Assembly (NCBI GenBank): GCA_024206335.1
Contig: JAAGZL010000118.1
Span: 1 to 33,333 of the forward strand
DNA length: 33,333 nucleotides
Reading direction: 5' to 3'
Source of the DNA: Gammaproteobacteria bacterium
GTDB taxonomy: Bacteria > Pseudomonadota > Gammaproteobacteria > Chromatiales > Chromatiaceae
The notes beneath the pieces are model-generated. The model was not told where the DNA came from. It did no database searches and saw only the letters and a list, made by a program, of their open reading frames with translations. A program made the translations under genes and the position numbers. Numbering within the stretch: position 1 is the stretch's first letter; each line of letters starts with the position of its first letter. Shown here in pieces: positions 8,426-18,394 of the stretch.

Positions 8426-10618
8426 CTATTCCTGCAGCTGCAGGATCAGGGCGCCCAGTGGTGGCAGGCGCAGACTGATGGATTGGTTGTGCCCCATCCA
8501 GGCCACGGGTTCTGTGGCGATCTCGCTGATGTTTCCCACGTTGCTGCCACCATAGTATTCAGAATCTGAGTTGAGCAGTTCCCGATAGCTTCCGGCCGCA
8601 GGTAGCCCGATGCGGTAGTTGTCTCTGGGCATGGGGGTGTAGTTGAGAATAACCACTACAAACTCGCCATTGGCCCCGCGGCGCAGATAACTCAGTACCG
8701 ACTGGGCGGCGTCATGACAGTCGATCCACTCAAATCCACCCTCTTCAAACTCCAGGCCGTGCAGGGCTGGCAGCTCCCGGTAGAGTCGGTTGAGTTCGCC
8801 GATCAAATGTTGGATGCCGTAGTGTTGTGGTAGATCGGCCAGATGCCAGTCTAGCTCCTGGTTTTCGTCCCACTCTCGGCCCTGGGCGAACTCGCTGCCC
8901 ATGAACAGAAGTTTTTTTCCGGGGTAGGTAAACATGTAGCTGAATAGTAGTCGCAGGGAGGCAAAGCGCTGCCAGTCATCGCCGGGCATCTTGTCCAGGA
9001 GTGAACCCTTGCCGTGCACCACTTCATCATGTGAGAAGGGGAGCATAAAGTTCTCGGTGAAACAGTAGAGTAGTCCAAAAGTGAGTAGATCATGGTGGTA
9101 GTGGCGATGGATTGGGTCCTTCTCCATATAGGAGAGGGTGTCGTGCATCCAGCCCATGTTCCACTTCATGCTGAAGCCCAGGCCGCCCAGCCAGGTTGGT
9201 CCTGATACCTGCGGCCAGGCGGTGGACTCTTCGGCCAGGATCATGGTGCCTGGGAACTCCATATGGGTTACGGTGTTGAGCTGCTGCAGAAACTTTACCG
9301 CCTCCAGGTTTTCCCGCCCGCCATGTTCATTCGGTACCCAGTCTCCAGGCTCTCTGGAGTAGTCCAGATAGAGCATGGAGGCCACGGCATCCACCCGCAG
9401 CCCATCCAGATGAAACTCCTCCAGCCAGTAGACGGCGCTGGCCAGGAGGAAATTCTTTACCTCGGCCCGGCCGTAATTAAAGATCAGTGTGCCCCAGTCC
9501 CGGTGTTCGCCCCGGCGTGGGTCTTCATGCTCATACAGGGCGGAGCCGTCGAACTGTCCCAGTGCGTGCTGGTCCTTGGGGAAGTGGGCTGGCACCCAAT
9601 CCAGGATTACACCGATATTGTTCTGATGCATCTGGTCCACAAAGTAGCGGAAGTCATCCGGAGTGCCAAAGCGGCTGGTGGGGGCAAAGTAACCGGTGGT
9701 CTGGTAGCCCCAGGAACCATCAAATGGGTGCTCGGTAATTGGTAGCAGTTCAATGTGGGTGAAGCCCAGTTGCTGTATGTATGGGATCAGGCGATGGGCT
9801 AACTCACGATAGTTCATGAACTGGTTGTTGTCAGCCCGTCGCCATGAACCAAGATGGATCTCATAGATGGAGATGGGGCTGTGTTGCCAGTTGTTCTGTC
9901 GGCGATCCTCTAGCCAGCCGCTGTCATTCCACTCGTGGCTTGGTTTTGCTGCCACCACCGATGCGGTCTCCGGTCGGTATTGGAATTGATTGCCGTAGGG
10001 GTCGCTTTTGAGCAGTACGCTCTTCTGCTGGCTTAATATCTCATATTTATAGTGGCTGCCGGCTTCAATGCCCGGGATGAATAGCTCCCAGATCCCTGCT
10101 TCACCTCTTGAGCGCATTGGGTTGATGCGTCCATCCCAACGGTTAAAGTCGCCTACTACACTGACACGGCTGGCATTTGGTGCCCAGACCGCAAATAGGG
10201 TGCCGGTGTGGCCATCCGCTGAGTGAGAGTGAGCGCCAAGAAAACGGTAGGCGTGCCAGTGATTGCCCTGTTGAAACAGGTGCATGTCAAACTGTTCCAG
10301 TTGGGGGCCGAAACAGTAGGGGTCGAATCTGGTTAGTCGGTCTCCAGAATCGTCTATCCATGAAATCCGGTAGTGGGCTGGAATTGAATCCAGGTCGCCT
10401 TGCCATTCAAAGAAGTCACTACCCGGAACCCGCTGCATGGGTTGGTCGCACTCGACTATTTCTACCTGGTTGGCGTGGGGCAGGAAGGCGCGTATCAGGA
10501 TTTTTTGTCCCTGTATGTGGCGTCCCAACACTTCGAATGGGTCGTGGTGTCGGGCTTGAAGTATGCGCTGCATCGACATATTGAGCCCATTGGCGTTTGA
10601 TTTCTTTTTGGTTTTCAT
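8426..10618 (-). CDS. glgB: 1,4-alpha-glucan branching enzyme (GH13)
   Basis: GlgB cuts alpha-1,4 chains and reattaches them as alpha-1,6 branches. The 730-aa protein has an N-terminal domain (DPFEVLGRH), a CBM48 module ([18 protein letters not shown]), then the GH13 barrel with nucleophile D410 in GLRVDAVAS, acid/base E463 in ILAEEST and D531 in [12 protein letters not shown]. These line up with E. coli D405/E458/D526 at a constant +5 offset, so the domain layout is the long two-N-domain type. It is convergent with pgi (42-bp gap, no terminator seen) and divergent from glgC across 243 bp. Confidence 0.97.
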   Translation of the reverse strand: MKTKKKSNANGLNMSMQRILQARHHDPFEVLGRHIQGQKILIRAFLPHANQVEIVECDQPMQRVPGSDFFEWQGDLDSIPAHYRISWIDDSGDRLTRFDPYCFGPQLEQFDMHLFQQGNHWHAYRFLGAHSHSADGHTGTLFAVWAPNASRVSVVGDFNRWDGRINPMRSRGEAGIWELFIPGIEAGSHYKYEILSQQKSVLLKSDPYGNQFQYRPETASVVAAKPSHEWNDSGWLEDRRQNNWQHSPISIYEIHLGSWRRADNNQFMNYRELAHRLIPYIQQLGFTHIELLPITEHPFDGSWGYQTTGYFAPTSRFGTPDDFRYFVDQMHQNNIGVILDWVPAHFPKDQHALGQFDGSALYEHEDPRRGEHRDWGTLIFNYGRAEVKNFLLASAVYWLEEFHLDGLRVDAVASMLYLDYSREPGDWVPNEHGGRENLEAVKFLQQLNTVTHMEFPGTMILAEESTAWPQVSGPTWLGGLGFSMKWNMGWMHDTLSYMEKDPIHRHYHHDLLTFGLLYCFTENFMLPFSHDEVVHGKGSLLDKMPGDDWQRFASLRLLFSYMFTYPGKKLLFMGSEFAQGREWDENQELDWHLADLPQHYGIQHLIGELNRLYRELPALHGLEFEEGGFEWIDCHDAAQSVLSYLRRGANGEFVVVILNYTPMPRDNYRIGLPAAGSYRELLNSDSEYYGGSNVGNISEIATEPVAWMGHNQSISLRLPPLGALILQLQE

Positions 10619-10861
10619 ACTGCCTATTTATTACCCGCTCTGCGCATATTTCCAAGCTGGCCTATGGCTCTAACCATAGAATCAATTTGATAGTAGATTG
10701 TAGGGTTAATTGTGATTGTCAGGACAGCCTGTAATCCAGAGCATAATTAACAAAAAATGTAACTTTTTCATCTCTGAATTCACAACTGTGCATGATAGTA
10801 TATGCTAAGTAGATCGATGTGTCGTAGATGGTTTAGAGCCAAGTGGGGAGGATGCTAGCAT

Positions 10862-12130
10862 ATGAATATGGAACAGGATCCACGGTTTGTCAGTCGATTG
10901 ACAAGGAGTACATTGGCACTGATATTGGCGGGAGGACGTGGTTCCAGGCTCCAGGACCTAACAAAATGGCGCTCCAAGCCGGCAGTACCCTTCGGTGGCA
11001 AATTCAGAATCATTGATTTTCCTCTCTCTAACTGTATCAACTCAGGTATCCGTCGTATCGGGGTGCTCACCCAGTACAAGGCCCACTCGCTGATTCTGCA
11101 TATCCAGCGTGGATGGGGGTTCCTGCGTGGTGAGTTTGGTGAATATGTTGAGTTGCTACCTGCGCAGCAGCGAATAGAGGATAGCTGGTATGCGGGAACG
11201 GCTGATGCTGTACACCAGAATATCGATATCTTCCGCAAGCATGATCCGGACTATGTACTGATCCTGGCCGGTGACCATGTCTATCGTATGGATTATGGCA
11301 CCATGATCGCACACCATGTGGCCACCGGTGCAGATATGACGGTGGGTTGTATCGAGGTGGATCTGGAGACCGCCAAGTCCTTCGGTGTTATGAGTGTGGA
11401 TGATGATACCAGGGTGATTGAGTTTCAGGAGAAGCCGGATGATCCCAAGCCCATGCCAGGTCAGGATGATGTGGCATTGGCCTCCATGGGGATCTATGTT
11501 TTCAATAAATCTTTTCTGTTTGAGCAGCTGATCAAGGATGCAGATACCCCAGGTTCATCCCATGATTTTGGTAAGGACATAATACCGGACATCATTGAAA
11601 AATATCGGGTTATGGCCTATCCGTTTCGTGATCCTAAAAGTGGTGGGCAGGGCTATTGGCGTGATGTGGGGACCATCGATGCTTTTTGGTCCACCAATCT
11701 GGAGCTGACCGGGGTTACGCCCGATCTTAATCTGTACGACCGGACCTGGCCCATCTGGACCTATCAGGAGCAGCTGCCTCCGGCTAAATTTATTTTTGAT
11801 AATGAGGAGCGTCGCGGGATGGCGGTAGACTCAATGGTGTCCGGAGGCTGCATTATCTCCGGTTCAACCGTGCGCCACTCCCTGCTGTTCTCCAATGTGC
11901 GGGTAAACTCATACTCTACCGTGGAGGATTCGGTGATACTGCCGGATGCTGATATTGGCCGCAACTGCCGGATTAAAAAGGCCGTTATAGATAAACGTTG
12001 CAAGATACCGGATGGCACAATTATTGGGGAAGACCCGGAAGCCGATGCAAAACGTTTCACTGTATCGCCTAGAGGAGTGGTATTGGTAACGCCAGAGATG
12101 CTGGGGCAGGTCACCAATTATGTCCGATGA
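10862..12130 (+). CDS. glgC: Glucose-1-phosphate adenylyltransferase (ADP-glucose pyrophosphorylase)
   Basis: GlgC makes ADP-glucose from ATP and glucose-1-phosphate, the committed and usually allosterically controlled step of glycogen synthesis. The 422-aa protein has [12 protein letters not shown] and [15 protein letters not shown] (nucleotide and activator region), [41 protein letters not shown] and the C-terminal left-handed beta-helix with [24 protein letters not shown] lies about 11 nt before the ATG. The 3' end overlaps the GH57 gene by 11 nt in another frame. The effector preference (fructose-1,6-bisphosphate, fructose-6-phosphate or other) cannot be decided by eye. Confidence 0.97.
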   Translation: MNMEQDPRFVSRLTRSTLALILAGGRGSRLQDLTKWRSKPAVPFGGKFRIIDFPLSNCINSGIRRIGVLTQYKAHSLILHIQRGWGFLRGEFGEYVELLPAQQRIEDSWYAGTADAVHQNIDIFRKHDPDYVLILAGDHVYRMDYGTMIAHHVATGADMTVGCIEVDLETAKSFGVMSVDDDTRVIEFQEKPDDPKPMPGQDDVALASMGIYVFNKSFLFEQLIKDADTPGSSHDFGKDIIPDIIEKYRVMAYPFRDPKSGGQGYWRDVGTIDAFWSTNLELTGVTPDLNLYDRTWPIWTYQEQLPPAKFIFDNEERRGMAVDSMVSGGCIISGSTVRHSLLFSNVRVNSYSTVEDSVILPDADIGRNCRIKKAVIDKRCKIPDGTIIGEDPEADAKRFTVSPRGVVLVTPEMLGQVTNYVR

Positions 12131-13820
12131 TGTGCAGCGCCTGAAGGTAGTGCTGTGCTGGCATATGCACCAGCCCGACTACCGGGGACCGGACCACAGT
12201 AGTTACCAGCTGCCATGGGTATACCTGCACGGCATCAAAGACTATGTAGATATGGCCGCACACCTGGAAAATAATCCGGGTGCGCGGGCGGTGGTGAACT
12301 TTGCCCCGGTGCTGCTGGAACAGCTGCAAGACTATGTGGGACAGATACAGGAGTGGCTGCTCAGGGGGAAGCAGATCAATGACCCGATACTGGCGGCCCT
12401 GGCTGGTCCTGGGGTGCCACTGGATCAGGAATCACGGCGTGACCTGATGCGGGCCTGTCTGCGGGCCAATGAAAAACATATGCGGGGCCGGTTTCGGACC
12501 TTTCGTCGCTTGTCAGACATTGTCGGGTTGGTGGATGAACATGCCGAGTCATCAGAGTATTTGAATGATCAGTTTATCGTTGATCTGCTGGTGTGGTACC
12601 ACCTGGCGTGGATGGGGGAGCACCCACGGGTAAATGATCTGCGGATAAAGTCCCTGGAAAAGAAGCGTAAGGGGTACACTGCGGAGGACAGATACAGGCT
12701 GGTTGAGTCTATCGGCGATCTGTTGGCAAGTGTGGTTGATCGCTATCGGAAGCTGGCCGAGGAGGGTCGGGTTGAGCTGTCGGTTACGCCATATGCACAC
12801 CCCATACTCCCCCTGCTGCTGGATATCAGATCCGGGCAGGAGGCGATCCCGGACATGGAACTGCCTGAGAGTGCCAGCTATCCCGGTGGAGAAGAGCGTT
12901 CACGCTGGCATGTCCGGCGCGGTTTAGAATCATTTGAAAACATGTTTGGTTTCAGGCCCAAGGGGTGCTGGCCGGCCGAAGGGGCGGTAAGTGAGGACAC
13001 CCTGCGCATCCTGGAAGAGGAGGGTTTCAGTTGGATCGCCAGCGGTCAGCAGGTCCTGCACAACAGCATGGAAAAGAGCTATGCAGATGCCGCCTGGCCG
13101 GAACAGTGGGCGCACCGTCCCTACCGGGTTAAGGATGGTGATATCAGCTGTTTCTTTCGCAACGATGGCCTCTCTGACCTGATCGGGTTTACCTACGCCG
13201 ATTGGCATGCCGAGGATGCGGTAAGCAATCTTATCCATAATCTGGAATCCATAGCCACGAATTGTGACAATCCATCAGATCTGGTGGTTTCCATCATAAT
13301 GGATGGTGAAAATGCCTGGGAACACTATCCGCGCAACGGCTGTTTCTTTCTGGATGACCTCTACGCCAGGCTCTCTGCCAATCCGAACCTGGAGATGACC
13401 ACATTTTCAGAGGTGGTGGAACAGCGGTTGCCGACCTATGAGCTGAACACCATGGTGGCAGGTAGCTGGGTATATGGAACCTTCTCCACCTGGATTGGTG
13501 AGAAGGATAAGAACCGGGCCTGGGACCTGTTGATCGAGGCAAAAAATACCTATGACCGGGTGCTGGCCAGTGGACGTCTCAGCGCCACCAAGTTGGCCCA
13601 GGCCGAGTTGCAAATGGCGACCTGTGAGGGCTCAGACTGGTTTTGGTGGTTTGGTGACTACAACCCGGGTGAGACCGTCTCCGACTTTGAACGTCTGTTT
13701 CGCAATCAGCTTAAACATCTATATCAGATCCTGGGTGAAGAGCCACCGGAGTACCTGTCACAGGTATTTGCCTATGGTGGGGGCGATCCTGCTGTGGGTG
13801 GGGTCATGCGGCACAATTGA
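12120..13820 (+). CDS. Glycoside hydrolase family 57 amylase/glucanotransferase-like protein
   Basis: GH57 enzymes are retaining alpha-glucan hydrolases, 4-alpha-glucanotransferases or branching enzymes with a (beta/alpha)7 barrel. The 566-aa protein shows conserved region 1 as WHMHQPDYR (residues 14-22), the likely nucleophile E287 in [10 protein letters not shown], and the likely acid/base D395 in [13 protein letters not shown], with [13 protein letters not shown] and WFWWFGDYN following in the C-terminal helical part. The ATG lies inside the last codons of glgC (11-nt overlap), so the two are almost certainly co-transcribed. The exact activity is uncertain: maltodextrin-forming alpha-amylase or glucanotransferase working with MalQ is most likely. 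There is no signal peptide, so it should act in the cytoplasm. Confidence 0.9.
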   Translation: MSDDVQRLKVVLCWHMHQPDYRGPDHSSYQLPWVYLHGIKDYVDMAAHLENNPGARAVVNFAPVLLEQLQDYVGQIQEWLLRGKQINDPILAALAGPGVPLDQESRRDLMRACLRANEKHMRGRFRTFRRLSDIVGLVDEHAESSEYLNDQFIVDLLVWYHLAWMGEHPRVNDLRIKSLEKKRKGYTAEDRYRLVESIGDLLASVVDRYRKLAEEGRVELSVTPYAHPILPLLLDIRSGQEAIPDMELPESASYPGGEERSRWHVRRGLESFENMFGFRPKGCWPAEGAVSEDTLRILEEEGFSWIASGQQVLHNSMEKSYADAAWPEQWAHRPYRVKDGDISCFFRNDGLSDLIGFTYADWHAEDAVSNLIHNLESIATNCDNPSDLVVSIIMDGENAWEHYPRNGCFFLDDLYARLSANPNLEMTTFSEVVEQRLPTYELNTMVAGSWVYGTFSTWIGEKDKNRAWDLLIEAKNTYDRVLASGRLSATKLAQAELQMATCEGSDWFWWFGDYNPGETVSDFERLFRNQLKHLYQILGEEPPEYLSQVFAYGGGDPAVGGVMRHN

Positions 13821-13852
13821 TGTTTTATAACGTTATTAAAACCAGAGTGAGT

Positions 13853-13933
13853 ATGTCTTTGGAGTTTTTTAGTGTTAACGGACCCGAAGAGTGTTCTTCC
13901 TGCCGAGCATATGTTGAGAATAATCCTGGATGA
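13853..13933 (+). CDS. Possible 26-aa small ORF coupled to malQ
   Basis: An ATG at 13853 (or in-frame GTG at 13847) opens a short frame of 26 (28) codons ending at TGA 13931-13933. That stop overlaps the malQ ATG (13930-13932) as ATGA, the usual signature of translational coupling. The peptide contains a Cys-Ser-Ser-Cys motif (EECSSCRAY). A GAGTGAG stretch just upstream resembles the GGTGAG in front of pgi. It occupies most of the 109-bp gap between the GH57 gene and malQ. It may be a real small protein, a coupling leader for malQ, or chance; I do not recognise it. Confidence 0.35.
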   Translation: MSLEFFSVNGPEECSSCRAYVENNPG

Positions 13934-15417
13934 TTGAACCCGTTTCCACAGGTTGTATGAGTCGCCGGCGAGCCGGGGTGATGCTGCATATAACTTCGTT
14001 GCCAGGTATTGGAATGAATGGTGATCTGGGGGTTGAGACCAGGCATTTCGTGGACTTTCTGGTGGATTCCGGATTCAGTGTCTGGCAGACCCTGCCAGTG
14101 GGCCCCACCAGATCAGACAACTCTCCCTACTCCACCAGTTCCGTCCACGCCGGCAACCCCCTGCTGATAAACCTGGACGACCTGGTGCAACGTAACTGGG
14201 TGGACCCATCCTCGTTCGATCCCAAGGTCCAGTCAAAACAGGAAAAGCTTCAGATATTGCGTGCTGCCTGGGAGAGCTATAGGGATGGTTCTGGAGATCA
14301 GGAACGTTTTCAGTTGGAGGCGTTTGTCCAGGAGCAGGGATATTGGCTGGATAATTACTCGTTGTTTCGGGCCATTCGTAAGGATCAGGACTGTAACCCA
14401 TGGTGGGAGTGGCCTGAGCCGTTGCGCAAGCTTAAATCCGAGGCATTGGCTGAGGCCAGTTTCAGGCTTGCTAGTGAGATTGAGTATATTCGCTTTGAAC
14501 AGTTTATCTTTTTTAAACAGTGGTATGAGATGAAGAGCTATGCCAATCAGCGGGGAGTGGAACTGTTCGGTGATATGCCCATCTTTGTGGCCCATGATAG
14601 CGCTGAGGTGTGGGCCAATCAGCAGGATTTTTGCCTGGATAGCAGTGGTGCCCCCACGGTGGTGGCCGGGGTTCCACCAGACTACTTTTCTGAGACCGGC
14701 CAGAGGTGGGGTAATCCACTCTATGACTGGGAGCAGGTGCAGGCAGATGGCTTCTCCTTTTGGATTAACAGGTTGAAGACACAGCTTGCCATGTATGACC
14801 TGGTTCGTATTGATCACTTTCGTGGCTTTGAATCCTACTGGGAGATACCGGCGGAGGATGAGACCGCTATGAATGGGCGTTGGGTGTCTGCGCCTGGGCA
14901 TAACCTGTTTCAATGCCTGTTTGGAGAGTATAAAAAGTTGTCACTGGTGGCGGAGGATCTGGGGATTATTACCCCGGAAGTGGAAGAATTGCGGGACCAG
15001 TTTGAATTGCCAGGTATGAAGGTACTTCAGTTTGCCTTCTCTGGTGACCCTAAAAATCCGCACCTGCCATTCAAGTATCCATTGAACTCAGTGGTATATG
15101 CTGGCACCCACGATAACAATACCATCATTGGCTGGTATGAGAGTCTGGAGCAGACAACCCGTGCATATGTGGATGAATTTCTTGGGGACTCCAGGCTGGA
15201 TATGCCATGGCCCATGCTCTGGAAGGTACTCTCTTCAACCTCAAATCTGGCGATCCTGCAGATGCAGGATTTGCTGGAGCTGGATGGAGGCCATCGTATG
15301 AATGTCCCCGGGACGACTGAAGGCAACTGGGGCTGGCGTTTTAAATGGGATCAGGTTGATCATGAACTGGCATCCAGGTTGCGCCACAGAATTGCAATGT
15401 ATGGCCGTATGGTATGA
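13930..15417 (+). CDS. malQ: 4-alpha-glucanotransferase (amylomaltase, GH77)
   Basis: MalQ moves alpha-1,4-glucan segments between maltodextrins, recycling short chains from glycogen breakdown. The 495-aa protein is the compact GH77 type without the long N-terminal extension of E. coli MalQ. It begins with RRAGVMLHITSLPG and contains SPYSTSSVHAGNPLLI, nucleophile D295 in VRIDHFRGFE, acid/base E342 in LVAEDLG, and transition-state D395 in GTHDNNT, close to the D293/E340/D395 positions of Thermus amylomaltase. The C-terminal VPGTTEGNWGWRF is typical. ATG 13930 has a weak ribosome-binding site and overlaps the upstream small ORF; ATG 13957 is an alternative that keeps all conserved sequence. Confidence 0.96.
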   Translation: MIEPVSTGCMSRRRAGVMLHITSLPGIGMNGDLGVETRHFVDFLVDSGFSVWQTLPVGPTRSDNSPYSTSSVHAGNPLLINLDDLVQRNWVDPSSFDPKVQSKQEKLQILRAAWESYRDGSGDQERFQLEAFVQEQGYWLDNYSLFRAIRKDQDCNPWWEWPEPLRKLKSEALAEASFRLASEIEYIRFEQFIFFKQWYEMKSYANQRGVELFGDMPIFVAHDSAEVWANQQDFCLDSSGAPTVVAGVPPDYFSETGQRWGNPLYDWEQVQADGFSFWINRLKTQLAMYDLVRIDHFRGFESYWEIPAEDETAMNGRWVSAPGHNLFQCLFGEYKKLSLVAEDLGIITPEVEELRDQFELPGMKVLQFAFSGDPKNPHLPFKYPLNSVVYAGTHDNNTIIGWYESLEQTTRAYVDEFLGDSRLDMPWPMLWKVLSSTSNLAILQMQDLLELDGGHRMNVPGTTEGNWGWRFKWDQVDHELASRLRHRIAMYGRMV

Positions 15418-15878
15418 GAAGGATTGGCGACTAGTAGGTCTATCAAGAATATGGATTCAAAAATCAAAGGCTAATCTTTCTGTGGGCCACAGTAGCTCGT
15501 GTTTGTCTTTTTGATTATTTAATGGGTTGCGGTCTTTGATGAGCGTCTGTTCAGCGTTGTTGCTTTCGTTAGTAGAGCGGTAATTAGCTGTAAGTTGCAT
15601 TTTGACCAGTCATCTTCTTGAGAATCTGAATATTAACCATTAGTAGTGCAGGGTTAATAATTGTCTGATCCGGAGCAATATAACTGCAGAATTAACAGTG
15701 GTTAACAAAAAAATAGGTCATATGGCTCACTATTTTGCTAATATCACTTAGTACATTGATTTTCATCAAAGCAGTTGAGGTGGGATGAGTTCATTATCGA
15801 TTGCTGTATATGTCTATATAAGATAAAGCACAATATTAGCCTTGATATTTTAGAGTCGAGTGGGAGGCTCACATTAAT
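15418..15878. other. 461-bp intergenic region between malQ and nosZ
   Basis: No coding frame longer than about 15 codons is credible here, and no terminator for malQ was seen. The left two thirds are AT-rich with GTTAAC/TTAATA-type words. The right third carries the FNR-type operator and -10 element of nosZ, followed by a leader of about 75 nt and a GGGAGG ribosome-binding site at 15862-15867, 11 nt before the nosZ ATG. Confidence 0.7.
15756..15804 (+). promoter_or_regulatory. Class II FNR/ANR/DNR-type promoter of nosZ
   Basis: TTGAT-TTTC-ATCAA at 15756-15769 is a perfect match to the FNR/ANR/DNR consensus TTGAT-N4-ATCAA. If its centre is placed at -41.5, the -10 hexamer falls exactly at 15792-15797, which reads CATTAT (4 of 6 to consensus TATAAT), with +1 at about 15804. 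This is class II activator geometry, so nosZ is probably switched on by low oxygen and/or nitric oxide. Which regulator (oxygen-sensing FNR/ANR or NO-sensing DNR) binds cannot be told from the site. Confidence 0.85.
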
Positions 15879-18191
15879 ATGAAAAAGATTAAAAAGAGAG
15901 TGTTGGCGCTGCTGATGGGCGTTGGATTGGGTCTGGGGGCTGCGTCCAGTGCGGTTGCGCAGCAGAGCCTGGAAGATGTGATGAAGGCTCGTGGCCTGAC
16001 TCAGAAGGATCTTCTGGCTGCTGCTAAGACCTATACGCCAACCGGTGGACGTGATGAGTATCTGGCCTTCAGTTCAGGTGGTCAGAGCGGCCATGTGATT
16101 GTTTATGGCATCCCATCCATGCGTATTCTGAAATACATCGGTGTATTTACCCCGGAGCCATGGCAGGGCTATGGCTACGATGATGAGTCCAAAGCAGTAC
16201 TGGCTCAGGGCCGCATCTTGGGTAAGGATATCACCTTTGGTGATACCCACCATCCAGCTCTGTCTGAGACCAATGGCGATTTTGATGGCAAATATCTTTT
16301 CATCAATGATAAGGCCAACCCTCGTGTAGCGGTTATTGATCTGCACGATTTTGAGACCAAGCAGATTGTGGTCAACCCATTCTTTCGGTCCGAGCACGGT
16401 GGCGCTTTCGTAACGCCAAATACCGAATACATAATGGAAGCAACCCAGTACGCCGCACCATACACGGAAGATTTTGTCCCGCTGGAAGAGTTTAACGAAA
16501 AGTACCGCGGTGGTCTGACCTACTGGAAGTTCGATAAAAAGAAGGGGCGTATTGATCTCGCTAACTCTATTACGATCGAGTTGCCTCCTTACAGTCAGGA
16601 CCTCTCAGATGCGGGTAAAGGTCCCTCAATGGGATGGGGTTTCACCAACTCCTTCTGTACTGAACGTTATGTTGGCGGTATCGAACGTGGACGTCCTCCA
16701 TTTGAGGCCGGTTGCTCCCAGAAAGATACCGACTTTATGCACGTAACCAACTGGAAGAAGGCAGAAGAGTTGGTCAAGGCCGGTAAGGTCAAAAAATCGA
16801 AGGGGATGTACCTGATCTCTATCGAGCAGGCGGTCAAGGAAGAGATACTCTTTCTGATTCCTGAGCCCAAGAGCCCTCACGGTGTTGATGTGAGCCCAGA
16901 CGGTAAGTTTATTATCGTTGCCGGTAAACTGGACAGCCACGCCTGGGTCTACAGCTTCGACAAGATCCAGAAGGCCATAGCCGCCAAGAAATTCGAAGGC
17001 AAAGATGCATACGGTATTCCCATCATTAAGATGAAGGATGCCCTGCACTCACAGGTGCAGGTTGGTTTGGGGCCGCTGCATAACCAGTACGACGCCAAGC
17101 AGTGTGTTGTCTATACCTCCATCTATGTGGATTCCAAGATCACCAAGTGGAACTACTGCGAAGGTAAGGTGCTGGATCAAATCAATATCCACTATAATGT
17201 CGGTCATCTGGTATCAATGGAGGGCGAAACTGTATCTCCTGACGGTAAGTACCTGATTGCACTTAATAAGCTGTCTATCGATCGTTTTAATCCGGTAGGT
17301 CCGTTGCACCCGCAGAACCATCAGTTAATCGACATCAGTGGCGACAAGATGCAGTTGCTGTACGATATGCCGATTCCGTTGGGTGAGCCCCACTATGTAA
17401 CAGCAATCAAGGCGGATAAACTGAAGCCGGCTATACGTTACAAGTCTGGTTGGGACAGTCGTACCGACAAGCGTTCACAATGGAGAACCCGTGCCGGGCG
17501 TGAGAAGACTGAGCGCAGCTGTGATACCGATGGGAAGTGCACAGTGCATATCTATGGTACTGTAATTCGGTCCCATATTACGCCTGAAATCATTGAGGTT
17601 ACGGAGGGAGATACCGTCTCCATCCACTTGACCAACCTCGAGCGTGCTCAGGACGAGACCCACGGTTTTGCCATGTACAGCCAGAGTGTCAACCTTTCGA
17701 TTGAACCGGGCAAGACGGTCTCTACCACCTTTGTAGCCGATAAGGCCGGTGTCTATCCCTACTACTGCACCGAGTTCTGTTCTGCCCTCCATCTGGAGAT
17801 GCAGGGCTACCTGCTGGTTAAGCCGAAGGGGTATAAGGCCAAGGCTGGAGCCATTCAGGAAGGGCAGCAGTACACCAAGGCTGACTATGACAAGCAGGTT
17901 AAGACCAACGTCGATACCCAAGCCGTGATCAACTCGGTGGTGGGCTTCATTACCAGTCACAACTACAAGGATTTCCCAGAGGTTGTTGCCTTGGTAGAGG
18001 ATGCCACCGAACAGCTCGGTTTTGCTGACGGGGCTAAGAAGAAGTCCGAGGGTTATGCTGCCAAGAAAGACTACCAGAACAGTACCCTATGGGCTGGTCA
18101 ATGGTGGCAGTATCAGGTCAAGGCAGCAGATATTGGTCTGCGCGCCAAAACCTACCTTGAAGAGCATGATGCGAAGAAAGTCGCGAAGTAA
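15879..18191 (+). CDS. nosZ: Nitrous-oxide reductase, clade II (Sec-exported) type
   Basis: NosZ reduces N2O to N2 in the periplasm. The precursor starts with a Sec signal peptide (MKKIKKRVLALL, cleavage after AVA near residue 27) and lacks the twin arginine of clade I enzymes. The beta-propeller supplies seven CuZ histidines: H124/H125 (DTHHPALSET), H173 (SEHGG), H334 (SPHGVDV), H401 (GPLHNQY), H443 (VGHLVS) and H505 (GEPHY). The cupredoxin domain supplies CuA ligands H595, C630, C634, H638 and M641 in CTEFCSALHLEM. At 770 aa it is about 120 residues longer than most; the tail after about residue 650 is helical and charged with no CXXCH, so it is not the haem domain seen in Wolinella NosZ. 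DTHHPALSET, the Sec signal and nearby nosB support clade II. Confidence 0.97.
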   Translation: MKKIKKRVLALLMGVGLGLGAASSAVAQQSLEDVMKARGLTQKDLLAAAKTYTPTGGRDEYLAFSSGGQSGHVIVYGIPSMRILKYIGVFTPEPWQGYGYDDESKAVLAQGRILGKDITFGDTHHPALSETNGDFDGKYLFINDKANPRVAVIDLHDFETKQIVVNPFFRSEHGGAFVTPNTEYIMEATQYAAPYTEDFVPLEEFNEKYRGGLTYWKFDKKKGRIDLANSITIELPPYSQDLSDAGKGPSMGWGFTNSFCTERYVGGIERGRPPFEAGCSQKDTDFMHVTNWKKAEELVKAGKVKKSKGMYLISIEQAVKEEILFLIPEPKSPHGVDVSPDGKFIIVAGKLDSHAWVYSFDKIQKAIAAKKFEGKDAYGIPIIKMKDALHSQVQVGLGPLHNQYDAKQCVVYTSIYVDSKITKWNYCEGKVLDQINIHYNVGHLVSMEGETVSPDGKYLIALNKLSIDRFNPVGPLHPQNHQLIDISGDKMQLLYDMPIPLGEPHYVTAIKADKLKPAIRYKSGWDSRTDKRSQWRTRAGREKTERSCDTDGKCTVHIYGTVIRSHITPEIIEVTEGDTVSIHLTNLERAQDETHGFAMYSQSVNLSIEPGKTVSTTFVADKAGVYPYYCTEFCSALHLEMQGYLLVKPKGYKAKAGAIQEGQQYTKADYDKQVKTNVDTQAVINSVVGFITSHNYKDFPEVVALVEDATEQLGFADGAKKKSEGYAAKKDYQNSTLWAGQWWQYQVKAADIGLRAKTYLEEHDAKKVAK

Positions 18192-18218
18192 TACTGCCGA
18201 GAGGTAGATCTGACCAGA

Positions 18219-18262
18219 ATGGGGGAGTGGGTTCCGAATGGACCCGCTCCCCCATTTTTTTG
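18219..18262 (+). terminator. Strong rho-independent terminator after nosZ
   Basis: A long GC-rich hairpin has arms 18219-18234 and 18240-18255, one internal G-U pair within a G5/C5 stem, and a 5-nt loop. A run of seven T residues follows at 18255-18261. It lies 28 nt past the nosZ stop and should end most nosZ transcripts before the accessory genes. Confidence 0.92.
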
Positions 18263-18394
18263 TGTGATCTACGGTTACCTTTACGCTGGTCAGAGTAATG
18301 AATATCAATGTAAAATGATGTAGACTCCCGGTGTTGATTGCACAATTATCCCCTTGAGTATCAAAGAATTTAAATCGATTGGAGAAGTTGAGTC

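Noticed and set aside
10702-10758. Words AGGGTTAAT and ATCC(A/G)GAGCA shared between the glgC upstream region and the nosZ upstream region (15650-15677)
   Set aside because: Spacing between the words differs and, given the lengths compared, matches of this size are expected by chance.
10817-10858. Thirteen-codon Arg/Trp-rich ORF ending 3 nt before glgC
   Set aside because: Very short, weak ribosome-binding site and no coupling overlap; not distinguishable from chance.
18295-18308. Degenerate FNR-like box (GTAAT-N4-ATCAA) upstream of the monohaem cytochrome
   Set aside because: Left half matches only 3 of 5 bases, too weak beside the two perfect boxes nearby.
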